The position numbers and the translations under genes were made by a program. Below are positions 4,801 through 13,429 of a stretch of DNA of 24,822 nucleotides, in pieces. Every line of letters begins with the position of its first letter. The stretch's first letter is position 1. Source of the DNA: a virus; the IMG/VR virus record IMGVR_UViG_3300017923_000011, positions 1 through 24,822 of that record; one strand, 5' to 3'. The notes beneath the pieces are model-generated. The model worked only from the letters and a program-made list of their open reading frames with translations. It was not told the origin of the DNA and made no database searches.

Positions 4801-7684
4801 ATGAAGATACTTTCAATAGATATTGAAACCTTCTCGGATGTAGATCTAAGAAAGTGTGGTGTTTACCGCTATACTGATAGCCCAAAATTCGACATCCTGC
4901 TGTTATCCTACAGCATAGATGAAGGTTCGGTAGAACTAATTGATTTGACTAGTGGGGAAGAGATACCGGAGAAGATAATAGAAGCTGTTCTCAGTAGTAA
5001 TGTTATCAAAACAGCCTTCAATGCAAACTTTGAAAGGGTAGCTCTTATGAAATACCTAAGCAAACTACTTCAAAAAGAGATTTATCTAGACCCATCTTCA
5101 TGGAGGTGCAGCGAGGTTCAGGCGGCAATGCTTGGACTTCCTCTTCATCTTGAGGGAGTTGCCAAGGTCCTAAGTCTTGATGCACAGAAGATGTCTGAAG
5201 GAAAGACCCTTATAAGATACTTCTGTCTTCCATGCAAAGCAACTGCAGCTAATGGCGGAAGATCCAGAAACCTTCCCTCGGATGCACCGGACAAGTGGGA
5301 CCTGTTTAAACAGTACAACATCAGAGATGTGGAAGTGGAACTTGAAATCAGAAAGAAGATTAAAGACTTTCCAATACCAAAATCAGAACAGATCCTCTAC
5401 GAACTGGACCAACGAATCAACGACAGAGGAATAAAAGCTGATATGACATTAGTTGATGAAGCAATATCCTGTGATAGACAGTTTACGGTAGCAGCTACAG
5501 AAAGAGCATATGAACTTACAGGACTTGAAAATCCAAACTCAGTATCCCAGCTAAAGGATTGGTTGTCAGAACGGGGTGTGGAAGTAGAGAGTCTGTCTAA
5601 GAAGAATGTTAGGGAGCTGGTTGATGAAACAGATGGAGAAGTGGAAGAAGCCCTTAAACTGAGGCTTCTGATGGCTAAAACCAGTGTTAGAAAGTACGAG
5701 GCTATTGAAAGGGCAGTTTGTTCTGACGGAAGAGTTCACGGACTGTTTCAATTCTACGGGGCCAATCGTACAGGGAGGTGGGCCCGGCAGATTGGTTCAG
5801 TTTCAAAATATCCCACAGAACCACCTTTTAGACCTTAAGCTTGCTAGAAATTTGGTGAAAGAAGGACGATTTGATGATTTACAGATGTTCTTTGGCAATA
5901 CCCCTGGTGTCCTATCAGAATTGATAAGGACCGCCTTTATTCCTAAAGAAGGTCATAGGTTTATAGTAGCAGATTTTTCAGCCATAGAAGCAAGGGTACT
6001 GTCCTGGCTTGCTAAAGAAAAGTGGAGGATAGAAGTGTTTAAGTCCCACGGTAAGATTTACGAGGCTTCAGCATCTCAGATGTTCCACGTTCCTATAAAT
6101 GAAATAACTAAAAGCAGTCCGCTAAGACAGAAAGGTAAAATTTCGGAGCTGGCCTGCATTGCAGAAGGAGAACTTGTTCTAACAAATAGAGGACTAGTTC
6201 CAATTGAAAATGTAACTCTTAGCCATAAATTATGGGATGGAAACGAGTGGGTTAGTCATGAAGGTGTAATTTATAAAGGAAAGAAAGAGGTGATTGAATA
6301 TGGAGGACTTAAAGCAACAAGAGACCATCTCGTGTGGATCAAGGGGCAATCAAAGCCAGTACAATTTGAAAAAGCCGCCGCCAGCAGCTCACATCTCATA
6401 CAAACCGGAAATGGTGGAGAAAAGATACGGTTGGGTGAGAATTATCAGCCCAGAGAAGAGATGGAACAAGAAATGGAATCATTGTTATGTACTGACACAG
6501 TGCGAGGGCTGCAAGAGAATTCAGTGGAGTCATCTTGGAAATCTAAGGACTGGAAAATCAAAGGGATGTCAGAGTTGTTCACAGCCAATGCAAATTCCAA
6601 GGTGGTTAGATCGACGATTAACACAAGCAAGACAAAGATGTCAAAACCCAAACAATCCTCAATACCACAGATATGGAGAAAGAGGGATAGAGTTCAAATT
6701 CAACTCGATATTAGAAGCAGGACTTTGGATTCTTGCCAATGTGGAAAATGTGAAAAGAGAACTGGAGATGGATCGAATCAACAACGAGGGTCACTACGAA
6801 GAAGGAAATATAAGATTTGTAGAAAGAAGTATAAATCAAGCCAATCGGAAATTAACACTCTTAACCAGATGGAATCAGGAATACTGGCCTTATGCGAGAA
6901 GCGTTGTTTCAAGGAAACTAAGAGACGGTATGAACCGAGAACGAATCATAAAATCAGCAGAAGATGCAGTGATAAACAAAAGAAAGAACTGGCGATTAAT
7001 CGAGGCGAGGTTAGAGTTTATGACATACGAAATGCCGGAAGACATAATCGTTTCACCGTATCGGGAAAACTAGTACACAACTGCGGCTACGGCGGAGGAG
7101 TTGGAGCACTAAAGTCCATGGGTGCCTTGGAAATGGGAGTAGAAGAACATGAACTTCAAGGTCTTATTGATAACTGGCGAAGGGCTAATTCAAATATAGT
7201 AAATTTCTGGTGGAAAGTGGACAAGGCAGCTATTAAGGCGGTTAAAGAAAGAACCAAAACAAAGACCCATGGGATTATATTCACATATAAAAGGGGCATG
7301 CTTTTCGTAACCCTGCCTTCAGGAAGAGACCTGGTATATGTAAAGCCTAAGCTTATGCTTAACAAATTTGGAAGAGAAGGACTCACCTACGAAGGAATAG
7401 GAACCAATAGAAGGTGGGAGAGAATTGAAACCTACGGACCTAAGATAGTAGAAAACATAGTTCAGGCCGCATCAAGAGACCTATTATCTGAAGCTATGAT
7501 TAGACTTGATAAGGCTGGATTTTCAATAGTTGCTCATGTACATGATGAGATAATATGTGAAGCTCCAACAGGAAAGTCCAGTGTAGAGGAAGTGTGTAAA
7601 ATCATGAGCGAGAGTCCTAAATGGTCTGAAGGACTGCCTCTGGATGCAGATGGATATGAATGTGAGTTCTACAAGAAGGATTAA
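4801..7684 (+). CDS. Family A DNA polymerase with 3'-5' exonuclease, intein-interrupted and with one apparent base insertion
   Basis: Phage replicative DNA polymerase. Exonuclease motifs: SIDIETFSD (residues 4-12), AFNANFERVAL and YNIRDVEVELEI. Polymerase motif A is VADFSAIEARVLSWLA; motif C is VAHVHDEIICE. The first frame ends at 5838, but the family sequence RTGRWA-GRLVQFQN is restored if one C of the run 5783-5785 is removed. Downstream the phase is that of 5684-7684. The corrected precursor is 960 residues. Removing the 309-residue intein leaves 651, the usual size for this family. The intein sits inside motif B (O helix), between SELA and CGYGGG, so the enzyme should be inactive until splicing. 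Start ATG 4801 has AGAAAGGTG upstream. The frame break may be a sequencing error, since the rest of the gene looks intact. Confidence 0.88.
6155..7081 (+). other. Intein in polymerase motif B (309 residues)
   Basis: Cys1 (TGC 6155-6157) begins CIAEGELVLTNRGLVP, a splicing block A. Block B has the T-x-x-H signature in KATRDHLVW (intein residues about 54-61). Near the end, VRVYDIRNAGRHNRFTVSG is block F, and LVHN followed by Cys (TGC 7082-7084) is block G with the usual terminal His-Asn and +1 Cys. All residues expected for a class 1 cis-splicing intein are present. The central ~200 residues in this frame (about 6380-7000) are Lys/Arg/Gln/Ser-rich and look like an out-of-frame translation. The real protein in that stretch is an HNH endonuclease one frame over. 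Confidence 0.9.
6300..7073 (+). CDS. HNH homing endonuclease nested in the intein in an alternative frame
   Basis: Frame +1 relative to the intein, 257 residues from ATG 6300, which has AGAGGTG 7 bases upstream. A second ATG at 6411 lies just before the recognisable domain but has a weak site. The N-terminal domain is a zinc ribbon: RYGWVRIIS, CEGC and GCQSCSQ. The endonuclease core contains ARQRCQNPNNPQYHRYGERG, then LEMDRINNEGHYEEGNIRF and NQANRKL, the pattern of the phage DRIDNDGHYEPGN-type HNH homing enzymes. The C-terminus (about 60 residues) is basic and ends at TAG 7071-7073, overlapping intein block F. It probably cuts intein-free polymerase genes to spread the intein. Expression could be by internal initiation or by frameshifting; the window cannot say which. 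Confidence 0.85.
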   Translation: MEDLKQQETISCGSRGNQSQYNLKKPPPAAHISYKPEMVEKRYGWVRIISPEKRWNKKWNHCYVLTQCEGCKRIQWSHLGNLRTGKSKGCQSCSQPMQIPRWLDRRLTQARQRCQNPNNPQYHRYGERGIEFKFNSILEAGLWILANVENVKRELEMDRINNEGHYEEGNIRFVERSINQANRKLTLLTRWNQEYWPYARSVVSRKLRDGMNRERIIKSAEDAVINKRKNWRLIEARLEFMTYEMPEDIIVSPYREN

Positions 7685-7700
7685 TATAAAGGAGGAAACA

Positions 7701-7907
7701 GTGACTGCAAATCAATTTATAAGACACTTAAAGCAATACAGAAACATATTACCAAAGAATACTATAAAGACATTAAAAGGACAGGCTCTATCAGGAGATA
7801 TAGAAGGAGCAGCTAGAGGTTTAGAAAGAATACTAAAAAGATTAGAACCTATGAGAGGTGTAAATGATGAAATTTACAATATCAACAGGCAACAGCCGCA
7901 AAGATAA
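7701..7907 (+). CDS. Small phage replication-cluster protein, 68 aa
   Basis: GTG 7701 is preferred over an upstream in-frame ATG because AAAGGAGG lies at 7688-7695. The product contains TANQFIRHLKQYRNILPKN and TLKGQALSGDIEGAARGLERI, a conserved helical pattern seen in small proteins next to polymerase or VapE genes in clostridial phages. It overlaps the VapE gene start by 44 bases. No enzymatic motif is visible; function unknown. Confidence 0.65.
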   Translation: MTANQFIRHLKQYRNILPKNTIKTLKGQALSGDIEGAARGLERILKRLEPMRGVNDEIYNINRQQPQR

Positions 7908-10260
7908 ATTCTTCAAAGAACAGTCAGTGTCCTGGGAGGACTTTGTAAAAAGACTTTCCCGAACAACCATCACCAGTGAGACCCAGGAAGAGTACAGGAA
8001 GATGAAGAAGTACCAGCAAGACAATGTAAAAGACGTTGGTGGCTTTGTAGCCGGGAAGCTGAAGGAGGGCAGGAGAACTAAAGCCAGTGTAATTAACAGG
8101 TCCATGCTGACTCTGGATATGGACCACGGAGATGATGCAGTTTCGATTACAGAAAACTTCGAGATGCTTTATGGATACGCAGCAGTGATCTACTCCACCC
8201 ATAAATACACACAAGAAAATCCAAGACTCAGACTAATTATCCCTTTATCGAGAACTGTAACAGCTGACGAATATCAAGCAGTCAGCAGAATGATTGCTAA
8301 AGAAATAGGAATTGAATTATTCGATGATACAACCTACGAGCCCAACAGACTGATGTACTGGCCGAGTACATCTAGTGACGGAGAATATTTTTTCAGGGAA
8401 ATAAAAGGGGATTACTTAAATCCTGACAATATTTTAAAACTTTATGAGAATTGGCAGGACACATCATCTTGGCCGGTGTCTTCAAGACAGACAAAGCTAA
8501 TAGACAGGTTGATGAAAAAGCAGGCGGATCCCTTAAGAAAAGAAGGGCTTATAGGAGCCTTCTGCAGAAGTTACACAATAGAAGAAGCTATTGAGATTTT
8601 TCTCTCGGAGCTCTACCAGCCTAGCGTTATGGAGGAAAGATACGATTACATGCCAGCAGATTCCACAGCAGGAGTTGTTATTTACAGTAACAAGTACTCC
8701 TATTCACACCATGCGACGGATCCGGCTTGCAATCAACTGTGCAATGCCTTTGACCTAGTGAGAATACACCGGTTTGGATATCTCGATGAAGAATCTGAAG
8801 AAGGCAAGCAGCTTATTTCAGTTAAAGCTATGCTTGAATTTTGCACAACAGATGAAAGAGTAAGAAAGCAGCTGGCAAAAGAGAGAGAAGAAGAGATAAA
8901 AGAGGAATTTGAAAAGGTAGAAGATGTACTCCTTCCAGATGAAGAAGATGATCTGACTTGGCATCTGGAGCTGGAGCTTAACAAGAACGGTTCAGTTAAA
9001 GATACTCCTACAAATATTCTAACTATTATGAGATATGATCCAAGACTGCAGGGGATTGCTTACAATCAGATGAAACATCTGCTGGATGTAAAGAAAACTC
9101 TTCCCTGGGACCAGGTGAAGGATGGATGGAATGATTCGGACCATGCAAATTTAAAAATGTACCTTGATAAAAACTACGGCATATGGTCTCCGCCCAAGGT
9201 TAAGGATGCACTGCTTACAGCTGCTTCGGAGAGGGTTTTTCATCCAATAAAAGATTACCTCAAAGAACTTCCTGTTTGGGACGGAACCGAGAGGGTGGAT
9301 AGCCTTCTTATCGACTATCTAGGGGCAGAGGATAACTCCTATACAAGGGCTGTCATGAGAAAGACCCTGGTTGCAGCAGTAGCTAGAATTTATGAGCCGG
9401 GAATAAAGTTCGACTACATATTAGTACTCAACGGACCCCAGGGAATAGGAAAATCCACATTCTTTGCCAAATTAGCAGGGCAGTGGTTTTCAGATAGCTT
9501 AACCGTGTCGGACATGAGAGACAAGGCTGGGGCAGAAAAGCTTCAGGGTTACTGGATATTAGAACTTGGTGAGCTGGCGGGACTGAGAAAAATGGATGTT
9601 GAGACGGTAAAGTCCTTCATTACAAGAACGGACGACAAGTTTAGGCAAAGCTACGGAATCAATGTGGAGAACCATCCAAGGCAGTGTGTCATCGTAGGAA
9701 GCACAAACAACATAAGCGGTTTTTTAAGAGACATAACAGGAAACAGAAGGTTCTGGCCGGTAAGAGTTAATGATGGAGATAAAAGCATATGGAAAATGGA
9801 AGATATTGATCAAATATGGTCTGAGGCACTTCAGTATTATAGGAACGGTGAAACTTTAATACTCTCCGCTGAGGAGGAAAAGATCGCCTTTGAAGAGCAG
9901 AGAGATGCCATGGAGGCAGATGACAGAGAAGGTCTTATAGGAGATTACCTTGAAACCCTGCTGCCGGAAAACTGGGACGGTATGGACCTTTATGAGAGGA
10001 GAAGCTTCCTGGCCGGCGAGAGTGAATTTGGAACTTCAGTTCCTATAGGAGCAGTAACAAGAGAAAAAGTATGTGTTCATGAAATATGGTGCGAATGCTT
10101 GGGAAAGGATAAGACAAACTTAAGAAGGCAGGATTCCTTTGAGATTATAGGAGTTCTCATGAGAATAGGAGGATGGGAAACATATTCAGGAAACAAGCAG
10201 GGACAAACCAGGTTTCCTATTTACGGCAATCAAAAGACCTTCTGCAGGGTTAAAGACTAG
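7864..10260 (+). CDS. VapE-family primase-helicase (virulence-associated E type)
   Basis: 798 residues; ATG 7864 (or the next codon, also ATG) follows GAGAGGTG. The N-terminal part (about residues 80-190) has MLTLDMDHGDD and PRLRLIIPLSRTV, resembling archaeo-eukaryotic-type primase (RepB-like) segments. The middle is a charged linker (EEEIKEEFEKVEDVLLPDEE). The C-terminal half is the VapE P-loop domain. Walker A is NGPQGIGKST near residue 522, LQGYWILELGEL carries the Walker B acidic residue, and IVGSTNN is the sensor. RRFWPV follows, a hallmark of the family. Likely the phage replicative helicase-primase acting with the polymerase upstream. The iteron-rich noncoding region immediately downstream supports a role in origin firing. 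Confidence 0.9.
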   Translation: MMKFTISTGNSRKDKFFKEQSVSWEDFVKRLSRTTITSETQEEYRKMKKYQQDNVKDVGGFVAGKLKEGRRTKASVINRSMLTLDMDHGDDAVSITENFEMLYGYAAVIYSTHKYTQENPRLRLIIPLSRTVTADEYQAVSRMIAKEIGIELFDDTTYEPNRLMYWPSTSSDGEYFFREIKGDYLNPDNILKLYENWQDTSSWPVSSRQTKLIDRLMKKQADPLRKEGLIGAFCRSYTIEEAIEIFLSELYQPSVMEERYDYMPADSTAGVVIYSNKYSYSHHATDPACNQLCNAFDLVRIHRFGYLDEESEEGKQLISVKAMLEFCTTDERVRKQLAKEREEEIKEEFEKVEDVLLPDEEDDLTWHLELELNKNGSVKDTPTNILTIMRYDPRLQGIAYNQMKHLLDVKKTLPWDQVKDGWNDSDHANLKMYLDKNYGIWSPPKVKDALLTAASERVFHPIKDYLKELPVWDGTERVDSLLIDYLGAEDNSYTRAVMRKTLVAAVARIYEPGIKFDYILVLNGPQGIGKSTFFAKLAGQWFSDSLTVSDMRDKAGAEKLQGYWILELGELAGLRKMDVETVKSFITRTDDKFRQSYGINVENHPRQCVIVGSTNNISGFLRDITGNRRFWPVRVNDGDKSIWKMEDIDQIWSEALQYYRNGETLILSAEEEKIAFEEQRDAMEADDREGLIGDYLETLLPENWDGMDLYERRSFLAGESEFGTSVPIGAVTREKVCVHEIWCECLGKDKTNLRRQDSFEIIGVLMRIGGWETYSGNKQGQTRFPIYGNQKTFCRVKD

Positions 10261-10380
10261 AACTAGACTATGATAAATAAGCATTTGAAAAAACAGCACC
10301 TTTTCTAATAGATGAGATATCAAAATTACAAATCACTGTAAGGTGATTACATCAAATTGAAATTAATGAAATCAACAAAA

Positions 10381-10577
10381 AGATAATTACAAAGATAATT
10401 ACATGTCTAAATTCAGTAATTATAAGGGGTTAAAGGTAATAAGTAATTATGTAATTAAAATAACTAATAGAATAATAATAATAAATATATAACTATATAC
10501 ACGTAATTACGCACGTACACACGCGTAAGAGTTTTTAACCCCTTAATTACAGAGATAATTACAGACTTAATTACAAA
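10381..10577 (+). other. Putative phage replication origin with TAATTAC iterons
   Basis: The gene-free stretch 10261-10662 is rich in TAATTAC. Two 12-bp tandem copies start at 10381 and 10393 (AGATAATTACAA, AGATAATTACAT). Three more at 12-bp spacing have TAATTAC at 10544, 10556 and 10568, with a further copy at 10504. Between them lies a very AT-rich segment (10451-10500). AAGGGGTTAAA (10424-10434) and TTTAACCCCTT (10534-10544) form an inverted repeat about 100 bp apart. This fits an iteron origin with an unwinding region. No gene is seen in 10261-10380 or 10578-10650. Confidence 0.6.
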
Positions 10578-10662
10578 ATTTAAGATGGGATGTAATAAGA
10601 TTTTTGGAAATAAAACATGAACAGAAATTGAAAAACAAGAGAGAGAAAAAGAGGTGATAGGA

Positions 10663-10953
10663 GTGACGGAAAAAGAATTAGAGCAAAAGCTGGTAAGAGA
10701 AGTAAAAAGTAGAAAAGGGAGAGCATACAAGTTTATATCCCCAGGAATAAATGGAGTACCTGACAGATTGGTGCTTATGCCTGGAGGCAAGATAGGCTTT
10801 GTAGAAGTTAAGGCTCCTGGAAGGAAGATGAGACCAAATCAGATAAAGAGAAAAGGTGAGCTTGAGGAGCTAGGGTTTTTGGTTTATTGCCTGGATAATC
10901 CAGAGGACATAGGAGGTGTGTTGGATGGCATTGCCGGAAGTAGTACTTCCTAA
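10663..10953 (+). CDS. VRR-NUC domain nuclease
   Basis: 96 residues. GTG 10663 is chosen because GAGGTG (10651-10656) sits at proper spacing; GTG 10654 is an alternative. The PD-(D/E)XK core reads GINGVPDRLVLMPGG then IGFVEVKAPGRK, with D and E-x-K catalytic residues, and NQIKRKGELEELG forms the following helix. This is the stand-alone phage VRR-NUC (virus-type replication-repair nuclease) form, thought to be a Holliday-junction or structure-specific nuclease. It is followed directly by the SNF2 helicase; the two commonly occur together in Firmicutes phages. Confidence 0.9.
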   Translation: MTEKELEQKLVREVKSRKGRAYKFISPGINGVPDRLVLMPGGKIGFVEVKAPGRKMRPNQIKRKGELEELGFLVYCLDNPEDIGGVLDGIAGSSTS

Positions 10954-12325
10954 ATATAGGATAGAGTACAACCCTCATGAATACCAGACTCACTGCACAG
11001 ACTTTATTTTAGATAAACCATCTGCTGGTCTTTTTTTAGACATGGGATTAGGCAAGAGTGTTATTACCCTAACAGCTTTAGTTGAGCTAATGCAAGATAG
11101 GTTTGAAGTTTCTAAGGTTTTGGTTATAGCACCGCTAAGGGTAGCTAAAATAACATGGCTTGATGAGGTGTTAAAGTGGAAGCACCTTAAGAACTTAAGA
11201 TTGACAAGAGTTTTAGGCAGTGCTAAGGAAAGGACTATGGCCCTTTACAGAAAGGCTGACATCTACACAATCAACAGAGAAAATGTTCCCTGGCTGGTAG
11301 ACTTTTATAAAAACGACTGGCCCTTTGACATGGTGATTATTGATGAGCTTTCAAGTTTCAAATCGCCCTCAGCTAAAAGATTTAGGGCACTTAAAAAGGT
11401 AAGGCATAAAATCAAAAGGATAGTAGGATTGACGGGAACTCCAGCACCTAACGGGTTACTTGATATTTGGAGCCAGATTTATCTTTTAGATGGCGGGATG
11501 AGACTTGGCAGAACCTATAGTGGATATCGGGGCAGATATTTTCACCCGCAGAAATATGTGAATGGTGGGATACCTACTGACTATGCATTGAATGATGATG
11601 CTGAAGATAAAATATATGAAAAGATTTCAGACATCTGTATCAGTATGAAAGCTCTAGAGTATCTGAAAATGCCAAAGATTATATTCAACAAAATTCAAGT
11701 TGAACTTTCAGAAAAAGAGATGAAACTTTATAGAAAGCTTGAAAGAGATTTACTACTTCCTCTTGAAGACAGTGATGTGGATGCTGTCAATGCAGCAGTC
11801 CTTTCAAACAAGCTTCTTCAGATGGCAGGAGGTACAGTTTACGACGAAGACAAAGACGTACACCAGATCCACAATAGAAAACTTGATGCCTTGGAAGACT
11901 TAGTAGAAGCAGCCAATGGAAAACCTATATTAATCTACTACGGATTCAAACATGAAAGAGAGCGGATCAGAAAGAGGTTTGATGTAGGAGATATAAATAC
12001 TTCTGAAGATATAGATAAGTGGAATCGTGGAGAAATGAAAATAGCTCTTTGTCACCCCGCATCAGCTGGACATGGTCTTAACCTTCAAGAGGGAGGTTCA
12101 ACCATCATATGGTACAGCGTTACCTGGAGCCTTGAACTTTATCAGCAGGCTAATGCCAGACTGTGGAGGCAGGGTCAGAAACAAACCGTGGTGATTCATC
12201 ACATACTGGCAAAGGATACAATAGATCATAGGGTGATGATGGCACTTGATAACAAAGACACCGGCCAGAAGGCTTTAATAGAAGCAGTGAAGGCCAGAAT
12301 AGAAAACTTAAAAAATGGAGGATAA
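10925..12325 (+). CDS. SNF2-family DEAD/DEAH helicase
   Basis: 466 residues from ATG 10925, chosen over GTG 10916 because AGGAGGTG occupies 10911-10918. It overlaps the VRR-NUC gene end. Helicase motifs: Q-like HEYQTHCTDFI, motif I LDMGLGKSVITL, Ia VIAPLRVAKITW, II IIDELSSFK (near residue 139), III GLTGTPAPNGLLDIW, V SAGHGLNLQEGG and VI QANARLWRQGQ (near 412). This is the compact phage SNF2-like type, acting as an ATP-dependent DNA translocase in replication or recombination. Confidence 0.92.
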   Translation: MALPEVVLPKYRIEYNPHEYQTHCTDFILDKPSAGLFLDMGLGKSVITLTALVELMQDRFEVSKVLVIAPLRVAKITWLDEVLKWKHLKNLRLTRVLGSAKERTMALYRKADIYTINRENVPWLVDFYKNDWPFDMVIIDELSSFKSPSAKRFRALKKVRHKIKRIVGLTGTPAPNGLLDIWSQIYLLDGGMRLGRTYSGYRGRYFHPQKYVNGGIPTDYALNDDAEDKIYEKISDICISMKALEYLKMPKIIFNKIQVELSEKEMKLYRKLERDLLLPLEDSDVDAVNAAVLSNKLLQMAGGTVYDEDKDVHQIHNRKLDALEDLVEAANGKPILIYYGFKHERERIRKRFDVGDINTSEDIDKWNRGEMKIALCHPASAGHGLNLQEGGSTIIWYSVTWSLELYQQANARLWRQGQKQTVVIHHILAKDTIDHRVMMALDNKDTGQKALIEAVKARIENLKNGG

Positions 12326-12329
12326 GAAA

Positions 12330-12746
12330 GTGAGTGTAAATAAATATAACGCTGAAGGATATAAAGATCCAACGGTTTATGAAGCTTTAACCAATATAGA
12401 AAAACAAGGAAAAAGATATAAGAAGCTCGTGTTCATATGCAGTCCTTATGCAGGAGACATAGAAACAAATACTATGAGAGCAAAAAGATACGCTAGATTT
12501 GCTGTGATTGAAAATGCAGTGCCGATTATTCCCCATCTTATGTACCCTCAGTTTCTAAAGGAAGACAATCCTGATGAAAGAAGGTTGGGAATTGAAATGG
12601 GACTGATACTTATGAGCAAGTGTGAAGAAGTATGGGTATTTGGAAACAGAATATCTTCAGGGATGGGAATAGAAATCAGAAAAGCAAAGAAGTGGAATAA
12701 GAAGATTAGGTTTTTCAATACAAAATGCGAAGAAATAGGAGGATAG
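12330..12746 (+). CDS. DUF4406 family protein (nucleoside deoxyribosyltransferase-like fold)
   Basis: 138 residues from GTG 12330, preferred to ATG 12315 because GGAGG (12317-12321) lies 8 bases upstream. Recognisable segments are NKYNAEGYKDPTVYEAL, LVFICSPYAGD, NAVPIIPHLMYPQFL and VWVFGNRISSGMGIEI. The family resembles nucleoside 2-deoxyribosyltransferases and may act on nucleotides or nucleotide-derived signals. Substrate unknown. It sits in the replication operon, as in many phages. Confidence 0.85.
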   Translation: MSVNKYNAEGYKDPTVYEALTNIEKQGKRYKKLVFICSPYAGDIETNTMRAKRYARFAVIENAVPIIPHLMYPQFLKEDNPDERRLGIEMGLILMSKCEEVWVFGNRISSGMGIEIRKAKKWNKKIRFFNTKCEEIGG

Positions 12747-12752
12747 CCAGCT

Positions 12753-12983
12753 ATGATTGGAGAATGTTTTGCATATAAAAAGGGAGAATGTTTGGCATTA
12801 AAGGTGTCAGTTTGTAAAGGAGAAAAGTGCAGTTTTTATAAAACAAAAGAGAAGGCTGAAGAAGACAGGAGAAAAGCCATTGATAGAATTAAAACTCTGG
12901 ATGTCATAACCCAGAGAAGAATAATAGATAATTACTATGGAGGAAAAGTAAATCATATAGAAAAAGTCGAGGTGGATAGATGA
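12753..12983 (+). CDS. Small Cys-rich phage protein, 76 aa
   Basis: The N-terminal third has four Cys residues, in CFAYKKGECLALKVSVC and KGEKCSFYKT, suggesting a small zinc-bound fold. The rest is helical and includes AIDRIKTLDVITQRRI and DNYYGGK, a pattern seen in small proteins between DUF4406 and DUF1492 genes. The stop overlaps the next ATG (12980) as ATGA. No function known. Confidence 0.75.
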   Translation: MIGECFAYKKGECLALKVSVCKGEKCSFYKTKEKAEEDRRKAIDRIKTLDVITQRRIIDNYYGGKVNHIEKVEVDR

Positions 12984-13399
12984 GCATAAAAAACTATTTA
13001 TCTCAAGCAATATGGCTTGATCAGATGATAGACAGCAAGCTGGAACAGATGGAAACTCTTAAATCTTTAGCTATGAAGGTAACAACTAGTTTTACAAAAG
13101 AAAAGATATCAAGTGGAAACATTAATAAAAGTAATATGGAGAATATATTAGTAAAAGTTATGGACTTAGAAAATGAAATAAATAAGGACATAGACAGATT
13201 AGTAGATTTAAAGAGAGAAATTCAAGACATAATCAACCTAATGGAGGATATCAACCAGCAGCTTTTACTAGAGTTAAGATATCTTAATGGAAAAGGCTGG
13301 GATGAAATAGCAGTATCCATGGGATATGATCCAAGAACTGTTTACAGAATTCATGGAAAAGCATTAAAAGAATTCGAAAAATTAAAAAAATGTCAGTAA
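12980..13399 (+). CDS. DUF1492-type sigma-like phage regulator
   Basis: 139 residues, coupled by ATGA to the gene before. The N-terminus IKNYLSQAIWLDQMIDSKLE and the central LVDLKREIQDIINLMED are standard for DUF1492. The C-terminus is a sigma-region-4-like HTH: QLLLELRYLNGKGWDEIAVS followed by DPRTVYRIHGKALKEF. DUF1492 and ArpU proteins are associated with control of phage late genes. The last two codons overlap the first of three 10-bp repeats that lead into a promoter, so the gene and its probable target site are physically fused. Confidence 0.88.
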   Translation: MSIKNYLSQAIWLDQMIDSKLEQMETLKSLAMKVTTSFTKEKISSGNINKSNMENILVKVMDLENEINKDIDRLVDLKREIQDIINLMEDINQQLLLELRYLNGKGWDEIAVSMGYDPRTVYRIHGKALKEFEKLKKCQ

Positions 13400-13420
13400 A
13401 TGTCAGTGAATGTCAGTAGG
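13391..13420 (+). repeat. Three 10-bp tandem repeats, probable operator
   Basis: TGTCAGTAAA, TGTCAGTGAA and TGTCAGTAGG at 13391, 13401 and 13411. The first overlaps the end of the DUF1492 gene. The core TGTCAGT is one base from TGACAGT in the array at 960-1036. The array ends 9 bp before the -10 at 13430, matching the geometry of the first array. Confidence 0.75.
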
Positions 13421-13429
13421 CATATGTGT

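Noticed and set aside
5684-5838. Separate polymerase gene starting at GTG 5684
   Set aside because: No ribosome binding site, and the first 30 residues of that frame are an out-of-frame reading of the exonuclease-polymerase linker. A one-base break in a single gene explains the pair better.
6445-6651. Minus-strand ORF inside the intein
   Set aside because: No ribosome binding site or recognisable domain. It is a shadow of two overlapping plus-strand frames.
10504-10527. Z-DNA-like alternating purine-pyrimidine stretch
   Set aside because: Visible, but too short to call as a separate feature; kept as part of the putative origin.
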